A stretch of DNA of 11,231 nt from Boseongicola sp. SB0662_bin_57. Its GTDB lineage: Bacteria > Pseudomonadota > Alphaproteobacteria > Rhodobacterales > Rhodobacteraceae. A model generated the notes under the pieces. It saw only the letters and a program-made list of their open reading frames with translations, had not been told where the DNA came from and ran no database searches. Made by a program: the position numbers and the translations under genes. Every line of letters starts with the position of its first letter. Position 1 is the first letter of the stretch. Shown here one piece after another: positions 6,511-11,231 of this stretch. The stretch spans positions 1 through 11,231 of the forward strand of contig VXPN01000288.1 of assembly GCA_009839535.1 (NCBI GenBank). The letters are read 5' to 3'.

Positions 6511-6951
6511 ATGACGCTCAGCCGGCAAACGCCTGACGGCGACCTGCCCGACATCCGGGTGCCGCTTGACACGGTCTGCTTCATCATCGCCAAGTCGCGA
6601 GAATTCGACGTCAAGACCGCATCTTCCGACCCCGATGCATCACCGCTCGACGACGACGACATCGATGCTGCGGTTCTCGAGAACCGGCCATCGGACCCCG
6701 TTGAAGCCGAATTGAAGTCCTTCATCTCGGATCTGTCTGACGGAGCCCAGATCGATCTCGTTGCCATCATGTGGATGGGACGTGGCGACGGCCCGGACGG
6801 CTGGGCGGAGGCGAAGAACCTCGCATTCAGACAGCACAACGACCGCACCGCGGAATATCTCGTCGGAACCCCGCTTCTGCCAGACTACCTGGAGGAAGGC
6901 CCGGCCACCATCGGCCGAAGCTGCAGCGAATTCGAGGAAGTCAGCGTCTGA
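6511..6951 (+). CDS. DUF3775 domain-containing protein, function unknown
   Basis: The 146-residue product matches the alphaproteobacterial DUF3775 family. Characteristic blocks are LDTVCFIIAKSREFD (19-33), an acidic stretch PLDDDDIDAAVLEN (45-58), DPVEAELKSFISDL (62-75), QIDLVAIMWMGRGDG (80-94) and HNDRTAEYLVGTPLLPDYLEEG (109-130). It looks soluble and cytoplasmic, with no signal or membrane segment, and its function is unknown to me. I chose the ATG at 6511 because GGAGG lies eight bases upstream and it gives the family N-terminus. An in-frame ATG at 6472 has no ribosome binding site. The gap of 140 bases after rpsO makes co-transcription uncertain. It converges on the dioxygenase gene with only three bases between stop codons. 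Confidence 0.82.
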   Translation: MTLSRQTPDGDLPDIRVPLDTVCFIIAKSREFDVKTASSDPDASPLDDDDIDAAVLENRPSDPVEAELKSFISDLSDGAQIDLVAIMWMGRGDGPDGWAEAKNLAFRQHNDRTAEYLVGTPLLPDYLEEGPATIGRSCSEFEEVSV

Positions 6952-6961
6952 AGATCAGACG
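6945..6961. terminator. Hairpin shared by two convergent gene ends
   Basis: CGTCTGA (6945-6951) and TCAGACG (6955-6961) are a perfect seven-base-pair inverted repeat with a three-base centre. The stop codon of the DUF3775 gene lies in the left arm and the stop of the dioxygenase gene in the right arm. It could act on both transcripts as a bidirectional terminator or 3'-end stem. No T tract is present on either side. Confidence 0.45.
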
Positions 6962-8007
6962 TCGATCGGAGCGTGGAGCATTGTCTCCGGAGTCACGATT
7001 CCACCGCGATCACCGATCGTGACCGCGCCGTAGCGTTGGGCGAATACGGGCGGCAAGGGGCGATCGCCCGGCATGCTCAGCCAAAGCCGCAGAAGGTGCC
7101 GTCTCCTTTCCGGCTCCGGCCAGTCCAAGAAGCCTGTCCGGTCGTGAAGCTGGCCATGGTTGTAGACGAACTGCATGTCGCCAGGCCGCAGCCGCATCGA
7201 GAGGTGAAGATCCGGATCGTTTGCCAGCCTGTCGAACATGTCCAGCGCCTCGACATGTTCCGGCGTCAGGCGCATCGCGTCCGGAAACCTGCTGGCGCTG
7301 TCAATGTACTGCCGCTGGTAGTAAACCGTCAGATGGCCTTCGTGCCAGGACAGGGGCGGGATCTCGGTATAGGGCTTCATCCCTGCCGGAATCTCACCGC
7401 GACGATCCGTCGCGACAGGGTCAAAGAGCAAGGCCAGCAACTCGGGCCGCTCCGCCAGCATCCTGTTGTAGATCGCCTCCGCGCTCACAAGAAGGCTGTC
7501 GCCCCCTTCCCTGGCTTCGCGCAGGCAAAGAAGCCCCACGACGTCCGCACTGTCGGTGTGAAACGTCTGCCGCGCACGGGTCTGGTAGATCCGGCTGTTC
7601 GGGTCATCAGGACTCGCCCCGAGATCGCGCACGTGACCGAGAACATGCCCCTGCGCGTTTTGCGAACGCGCCTTGCCCAAATGCGCGCCGATCCCGCAGA
7701 AAATCGTTGCGGCAAGGCGCTGGCCGTAGCCAGCGACCGGCAGGCCCCTGACCACCTCGAAGCCGCGGCCGTGCAGGAGGGTTTCCCTAAGCTGCGCAAG
7801 ATGCCTGGAGAGTTGTGGCAAGGGGAAGTCGTCCGCCCTGACCTTTCCCGGATCGCCGCCCACGGAAAGGAATCGCCGCGCCGCGACCTCGATCTCGTCC
7901 ACCTGTTCCTCGGTCAGGGTGACGGTCCAGTCGGTGCGGTCCCGCATCTCGCGGCCTGTCCACGCCGAGGGGCCGGAGAACGCGGGGGGCAGATGGTCCA
8001 GTTCCAT
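6955..8007 (-). CDS. TauD/TfdA-family Fe(II)/2-oxoglutarate-dependent dioxygenase
   Basis: The 350-residue product belongs to the TauD/TfdA superfamily, cytoplasmic non-haem iron oxygenases that couple 2-oxoglutarate decarboxylation to hydroxylation or cleavage of a substrate. The iron-binding HxD motif is His150-x-Asp152 (FHTDSAD). The distal part NHGQLHDRTGF (283-293) supplies the third ligand, probably His288. RRRHLLRLWL (301-310) supplies the 2-oxoglutarate-binding arginine, probably Arg307. Thus all cofactor residues are present. The reading frame is open for 41 further codons upstream, but that part is unlike the family. The ATG at 8007 has AGGT seven bases upstream, which overlaps the stop of a small preceding ORF. 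The substrate is not deducible. It lies downstream of a catabolic dehydrogenase pair on the same strand, 217 bases away, so it may or may not belong to that pathway. Confidence 0.87.
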   Translation of the reverse strand: MELDHLPPAFSGPSAWTGREMRDRTDWTVTLTEEQVDEIEVAARRFLSVGGDPGKVRADDFPLPQLSRHLAQLRETLLHGRGFEVVRGLPVAGYGQRLAATIFCGIGAHLGKARSQNAQGHVLGHVRDLGASPDDPNSRIYQTRARQTFHTDSADVVGLLCLREAREGGDSLLVSAEAIYNRMLAERPELLALLFDPVATDRRGEIPAGMKPYTEIPPLSWHEGHLTVYYQRQYIDSASRFPDAMRLTPEHVEALDMFDRLANDPDLHLSMRLRPGDMQFVYNHGQLHDRTGFLDWPEPERRRHLLRLWLSMPGDRPLPPVFAQRYGAVTIGDRGGIVTPETMLHAPIDV

Positions 8008-8012
8008 GCCTG

Positions 8013-8216
8013 CTACCTGACAAGCCGCCCCGGCGAACGCAACGGCACAATGCGGCAACCGATGCCGCGACGCAACGAACCGGCACCGCAAGAAAGACCC
8101 GGAAATCCAACGGGAAGAGACGTTCGGCAATTTGCCGCCTCTCGAAGCCGCGGCAATTTCGTCACCGCCAGGAGAACCTGACCAATCGAGCTACGGTCAA
8201 GAACCTCCTTGGGCAT
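8013..8216 (-). CDS. Doubtful small ORF (67 codons) filling the gap before the dioxygenase gene
   Basis: This ORF starts MPKEVLDRSSIGQVLL. It has a textbook TAGGAGG ribosome binding site, whose TAG is the stop codon of the hydroxyacid dehydrogenase gene. It ends in TAG five bases before the dioxygenase ATG, so it fills the 217-base gap almost exactly. I do not recognise the protein. The first 25 or so residues look plausible, while the remainder is rich in Arg, Cys, Gly and Pro with many T-ending codons unlike the neighbours, as expected of non-coding sequence. It may be a small translated linker gene, the stump of a gene cut short by a deletion, or chance. Confidence 0.3.
   Translation of the reverse strand: MPKEVLDRSSIGQVLLAVTKLPRLREAANCRTSLPVGFPGLSCGAGSLRRGIGCRIVPLRSPGRLVR
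8125..8159. promoter_or_regulatory. Operator-like palindrome and direct repeat upstream of the dioxygenase gene
   Basis: CGGCAATTTGCCG (8125-8137) is a palindrome of two six-base arms about a single T. The nonamer CGGCAATTT recurs at 8151-8159, 26 bases further. Such spacing would place two sites on nearly the same face of the helix. It lies about 120 bases before the dioxygenase start. No regulator gene is visible in the window, so the role is only suggested. Confidence 0.35.
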
Positions 8217-8224
8217 CGGTCCTC

Positions 8225-9142
8225 CTATGCAAGCCGGTCAAGCACGTGATCCGCGATCATGGCGCTGACGCGGACATTGCTGTCCTTGGTGACGCCAGCG
8301 ACATGCGGCGTCAGGACAAGATTATGGATTCCTGCGAAGACTTGTGCCGCGTCCCGGGTCAATGGCTCGGTCTCAAACACGTCGAGCGCCGCGCCTGCGA
8401 TCTGCCCCTGATGCAGGGCTTCTGCCAGCGCGGCATCATCGACCACGCCGCCCCGGGCGGCATTGATCACCACGGCGCCGGTCTTCATCCGCGCCAGCCG
8501 ATCTGCGTTGATCATGTGGCGGGTCTGGTCCGTCAGCGGGACGTGCAGGCTGATCACGTCCGCCTGCTCCATGACTTCGTCCAAACTGGCCGCTTGAGCG
8601 CCCTGCCATGCGGGGTGTTCAGGCGGGAGCATCGGGTCGAAGGCCATGACCTGCATGCCCAGCGCCCGCGCAAGTCGCGCGGTCTCTTGCCCGTTGGCGC
8701 CAAAGCCGATCAGCCCCAGCCGCCGCCCCGACGCCTCGCGCCCCGAGCAGTCTGCGCGCGGCCAATCGCCGACCAACATGCGCGCATTGGCCTGGTAGGC
8801 GCCCCTGAGCAAAGCCAGCGCATTCGCAACCACGTATTCGGCCACCGACAGAGCATTGGCGCCGATGGCCGGGAACACCTCGACACCCAGCGCCTTGCAG
8901 GCGTCAAGGTCGATGTTGTCGAGCCCCACGCCCAGCCGTCCGACCACTCTCAGCCTGGATGCCGCGTCCAGCAGCGCGGCGGTGACCTGGGTGCGATTGC
9001 GCACGATCAGCGCCTGGACACCGTCCACTCGGGAGGCCAGCTCCTCGGGCCGGTCTGCCAACTGAGGGGCATAGCTGGTTGGACGCGCCGCTTTCAGCCG
9101 CTCCACCGCCGCTTCATCCATGAACTCGGTGATCAGGATCAT
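8225..9142 (-). CDS. NAD(P)-dependent D-2-hydroxyacid dehydrogenase family protein
   Basis: The 305-residue product is a D-isomer-specific 2-hydroxyacid dehydrogenase, which interconverts a 2-hydroxyacid and a 2-oxoacid with NAD(P). It has the Rossmann motif GFGANG (146-151), followed by an acidic residue at Asp169 in AFDP that suggests NAD preference. The catalytic triad is Arg230 (NAARGG), Glu259 (FETEP) and His280 (TPHVAG). The catalytic-domain text FMDEAAV (7-13), LIVRNRTQV (45-53) and GRLGVGLDNID (68-78) recalls, from memory, the (S)-sulfolactate dehydrogenase SlcC branch, but lactate, glycerate or another 2-hydroxyacid is possible. I chose the ATG at 9142, which overlaps the aldehyde dehydrogenase stop as ATGA. 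An upstream GTG or other start would add seven arginine-rich residues. No clear ribosome binding site precedes it, in line with translational coupling. Confidence 0.88.
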   Translation of the reverse strand: MILITEFMDEAAVERLKAARPTSYAPQLADRPEELASRVDGVQALIVRNRTQVTAALLDAASRLRVVGRLGVGLDNIDLDACKALGVEVFPAIGANALSVAEYVVANALALLRGAYQANARMLVGDWPRADCSGREASGRRLGLIGFGANGQETARLARALGMQVMAFDPMLPPEHPAWQGAQAASLDEVMEQADVISLHVPLTDQTRHMINADRLARMKTGAVVINAARGGVVDDAALAEALHQGQIAGAALDVFETEPLTRDAAQVFAGIHNLVLTPHVAGVTKDSNVRVSAMIADHVLDRLA

Positions 9143-10593
9143 GCGGTGAGCCCGGCGACGCACATGTACTTGGTTTCGAGATAGTCGTCGAGACCCTGGC
9201 TTCCGCCTTCCTTGCCCATGCCGCTTTGCTTCAACCCGCCAAACGGTGCCTCGACGGTGGTGATCAACCCGGCATTGACGCCGATCAGGCCGTAGTCCAG
9301 TCCTTCGTTCAACCGGAATGCGCGGCCGAGATCGCGCGTGTATGCATATGCGGCGAGTCCGTATTCGGTGGCGTTGGCGGCTGCCATGGCCTCCTCTTCG
9401 CTGTCGAACCGGAACACCGCCGCAAGCGGTCCGAAGATCTCTTCGGTGGCAAAGCGCATGTCCTGCGTTGCGTTGGCAATCGTCGTCGGCTCGAAAAACG
9501 TGCCGCCGATGCCATGGCGTCGCCCGCCCTGGATGATGGCGCCGCCTTTCCCGGTGGCGTCGGCAATCAGCTCTTCAACCTTCCGGACCGCGGCTTCGTC
9601 GATCAGGGGGCCCTGCGTGACGCCCTCATCGACACCGTTGCCCACGACAAGGGCGGCCGTCGCGGCTTTCAGCTTGGAGACAAAGGCATCGTATACGCCT
9701 GCCTGCACGTAGAACCGGTTGGTGCAGACGCATGTCTGTCCTGCGTTGCGGTACTTGGCGATCATCGCGCCCTCGACAGCCGCGTCGAGATCGGCGTCGT
9801 CAAACACCAGGAAGGGCGCGTTGCCGCCAAGTTCCATCGACACTTTCTTTACCGTGTCTGCCGACTGCCGGATGAGTATCCTGCCAACCTCGGTCGAGCC
9901 GGTGAAGGTGACCTTGCGCACCGTCGGGCTGCCCATGATCGCCCCGCCGATGGCGCGGGCGGAACCGGTCAGGACATTCACCACCCCATCAGGAAAGCCC
10001 ACGTCCTGACACAGCTTGCCCCAGACCAGGCCGGAATACGGGGTCGCGGTAGCCGGCTTGGCCACGATCGTGCAGCCCGCGGCCAGCGCAGGCCCAAGTT
10101 TGCGGGCGAGCATGGAAGACGGGAAATTCCACGGGGTAATTGCACCGACGACGCCCACGGGATGGCGCGTCACCAGAAGCTGCCGGTCACGCGTTGGCGA
10201 CGGCACGATCTCGCCCTTGGCACGTCGGATTTCCTCGGCGAACCAGCGGATATAGGCTGCGCCTATTGAAATCTCGCCCCGCGCCTCGGGCAGGGGCTTG
10301 CCCTGTTCCGAGGTCAACAGGAGCGCAAGCGCCTCCTGATTGTCCATCAGCGCGTCATGCAGGTCCTGGAGCAAACGCACGCGCTGCGAAAGATCGCTGC
10401 GGGAATAGCTGTCAAATGCCCGCGCCGCGGCCTCGATCGCGCGTCCTGTCTCTTCGGCGCCGCAATTCGGCACGGTTCCGATGATCTCGCCCGTCGCGGG
10501 GTTCGTCACATCGATCTCTGAACCGCTTTCAGCACCGGTCCAAGCCCCGTCAATCAAGTTGACCTCAAGCAGCAAGCCGTTGAATTCGCTCAT
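9139..10593 (-). CDS. NAD(P)-dependent aldehyde dehydrogenase, succinate-semialdehyde dehydrogenase (GabD)-like
   Basis: The 484-residue product is a complete class of ALDH that oxidises an aldehyde to its acid. Seen motifs are TPWNFP (153-158), the cofactor Lys179 in VAKPA, FTGSTEVG (230-237), the general base Glu254 in MELGG, the nucleophile Cys288 in NAGQTCVC (283-290), and EEIFGPL (384-390). The Cys-x-Cys at 288-290, Arg282 before the nucleophile loop and the C-terminal LETKYMC are typical of the GabD/SSADH branch, in which the arginine binds an acidic aldehyde tail. Sulfolactaldehyde dehydrogenases belong to the same branch, so the aldehyde could be anionic but need not be succinate semialdehyde. 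AAGGA lies six to seven bases before the ATG. The gene overlaps the 2-hydroxyacid dehydrogenase gene by ATGA, and a terminator-like double hairpin stands just upstream of its ribosome binding site. Confidence 0.93.
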   Translation of the reverse strand: MSEFNGLLLEVNLIDGAWTGAESGSEIDVTNPATGEIIGTVPNCGAEETGRAIEAAARAFDSYSRSDLSQRVRLLQDLHDALMDNQEALALLLTSEQGKPLPEARGEISIGAAYIRWFAEEIRRAKGEIVPSPTRDRQLLVTRHPVGVVGAITPWNFPSSMLARKLGPALAAGCTIVAKPATATPYSGLVWGKLCQDVGFPDGVVNVLTGSARAIGGAIMGSPTVRKVTFTGSTEVGRILIRQSADTVKKVSMELGGNAPFLVFDDADLDAAVEGAMIAKYRNAGQTCVCTNRFYVQAGVYDAFVSKLKAATAALVVGNGVDEGVTQGPLIDEAAVRKVEELIADATGKGGAIIQGGRRHGIGGTFFEPTTIANATQDMRFATEEIFGPLAAVFRFDSEEEAMAAANATEYGLAAYAYTRDLGRAFRLNEGLDYGLIGVNAGLITTVEAPFGGLKQSGMGKEGGSQGLDDYLETKYMCVAGLTA

Positions 10594-10611
10594 GTCGCTT
10601 CCTTTGAAATG

Positions 10612-10670
10612 AAAAATCGCCTGTGCTGGCGACAGGTCTTGCCAGGGCGCAGCATCGCCCAGGCAAGACC
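10612..10670 (-). terminator. Tandem hairpins with T5 tract: terminator or attenuator before the aldehyde dehydrogenase gene
   Basis: On the minus-strand transcript, arm GGTCTTGCC (10670-10662) pairs with GGCAAGACC (10643-10635). Inside it, after a single T-T mismatch, GGGCG pairs with CGCCC around loop ATGCTG. Directly after follows TCGCC (10632-10628), loop AGCACA, and GGCGA (10621-10617), then TTTTT (10616-10612). The second stem plus T5 has the form of an intrinsic terminator. The ALDH ribosome binding site lies within the 18 bases between the T tract and the ATG. The two loops contain complementary TGCT and AGCA. The structure is visible directly; its function is inferred. Confidence 0.65.
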
Positions 10671-10818
10671 CCGGTGGTGGTTTGCGTCGAGCCAGATCTA
10701 CGGTTCGATCGCGATGCCTTCAAGTGCGCACATGGGCTGGCCGCAAAGCGCCGGCAGATCAATGTCGATCCAGGCACCGCCACGCCCGCACCACTCGGAC
10801 TGTTTCCCTTTGCGGATG

Positions 10819-11231
10819 TCAAAGCTCCAGGAGCGGCAGGCCCATGGCCCCGGCCACGCCGCGCAATGTTGCGCGGTGATCGCCATAGGCCAGCGCCATA
10901 TGGTGTTCGAGCCTTGAGGCGATGACATCATCCAGCACCGCGCCAGCCCCACGTTCGAACCGCACCACACCAGAAGTGCCTGTAAACGCCATCGGGCGGC
11001 GCAGCATCTCGCCATGTCCCAGCACCATATGCGGGCGGCCCTTCGCCTGACTGATCCGCAGAAAGGTTACGGGGCCGGGCTTGAGCGTGAATTGAAGGAG
11101 CAGGGGCTGCTTTCGGTTGGTGTGGATGGTTGCTTCGGCCGGACCCTTCGGATCGCGCATGGAAAGCGGCGCCTGCCCGCAATGCCAGACCACGCCGGTA
11201 TTGTCGCGAACGTCCATGTCGACCAGATCGG
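10819..11231 (-). CDS. L-fucose isomerase-related protein (COG2407 type), C-terminal part; 5' end beyond window
   Basis: The 137 readable codons, entering from the right edge, match my memory of the C-terminal domain of L-fucose/L-arabinose isomerase-like proteins. Supporting blocks are VVWHCGQAPLS, LQFTLKPGPVTFLRIS, GTSGVVRFERG, EHHMALAYGD and the ending MGLPLLEL, which is the usual family C-terminus. Members interconvert aldoses and ketoses or act on related sugar acids; they are cytoplasmic and metal-dependent. The frame is open through the edge at 11231, so the start and the main active-site domain are not seen. A gap of 225 bases with a terminator-like structure separates it from the aldehyde dehydrogenase gene. 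The substrate cannot be named; L-fucose itself is only one option. Confidence 0.72.
   Translation of the reverse strand, partial: DLVDMDVRDNTGVVWHCGQAPLSMRDPKGPAEATIHTNRKQPLLLQFTLKPGPVTFLRISQAKGRPHMVLGHGEMLRRPMAFTGTSGVVRFERGAGAVLDDVIASRLEHHMALAYGDHRATLRGVAGAMGLPLLEL

Noticed and set aside
6973..8181. A 402-codon plus-strand ORF opposite the dioxygenase gene
   Set aside because: The minus strand holds all cofactor residues of a TauD-type enzyme. The plus-strand translation is Arg, His and Pro rich and without motifs.
8132..9184. A 350-codon plus-strand ORF opposite the hydroxyacid dehydrogenase gene
   Set aside because: It is an antisense shadow. The minus strand has the complete Rossmann motif and the Arg-Glu-His catalytic set.
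9226..10269. A 347-codon plus-strand ORF opposite the aldehyde dehydrogenase gene
   Set aside because: Also an antisense shadow. The minus-strand ALDH is full length with all active-site residues.
10565..10822. An 85-codon minus-strand ORF with a TTG start overlapping the isomerase stop
   Set aside because: It runs through the double hairpin and the ALDH ribosome binding site, has low-complexity Ser/Arg/Ala content and no recognisable domain.
1..11231. Defence system, phage, transposon or CRISPR content
   Set aside because: All long genes are recognisable housekeeping or catabolic families. No repeat array, transposase, integrase or toxin-antitoxin pair was found on either strand.

Overview
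The window is GC-rich, densely coding DNA with alphaproteobacterial housekeeping genes. The order dapB, divergent rbfA, a DUF2233 (phosphodiester glycosidase) gene, truB, a DUF1643 gene and rpsO is one I recall from Rhodobacterales (Paracoccaceae/Roseobacteraceae). RbfA, S15 and the DUF3775 protein also read like members from that group. No genus is claimed. I see no tRNA, rRNA, CRISPR array, insertion sequence, phage gene or recognisable defence system.

Layout. Block 1 (1-3131, minus strand): dapB, then xylB, then the 5' part of an acetoacetate/3-oxoacid CoA-transferase A-subunit gene that runs off the left edge. Block 2 (3201-6951, plus strand): rbfA, a secreted DUF2233 protein, truB, DUF1643, rpsO and DUF3775. 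This is a ribosome-maturation and translation cluster with three poorly understood genes threaded through it. Block 3 (6955-11231, minus strand): the 3' part of a FucI-like isomerase gene entering from the right edge, then a GabD-like aldehyde dehydrogenase, a D-2-hydroxyacid dehydrogenase overlapping it by ATGA, a doubtful 67-codon ORF, and a TauD-type Fe(II)/2-oxoglutarate dioxygenase.

How the genes work together. RbfA, TruB and S15 serve 30S maturation, tRNA pseudouridine-55 formation and ribosome structure. DapB makes tetrahydrodipicolinate for lysine and peptidoglycan. In block 3, the two dehydrogenases form a plausible aldehyde to 2-hydroxyacid to 2-oxoacid module. The isomerase upstream suggests that the aldehyde comes from a sugar. 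Lactaldehyde, glycolaldehyde and sulfolactaldehyde are all possible, and the sequence alone does not decide between them.

The most interesting unexplained structure is non-coding. A pair of tandem hairpins with complementary loops and a terminal T5 tract lies just before the ribosome binding site of the aldehyde dehydrogenase gene, and looks like an attenuator or terminator. Other structures of note are a perfect hairpin holding the stop codons of two convergent genes, a cluster of three inverted repeats across the 3' end of the DUF1643 gene, a probably leaderless rbfA, and a palindrome plus direct repeat upstream of the dioxygenase. No wholly new multi-gene system is convincingly visible.
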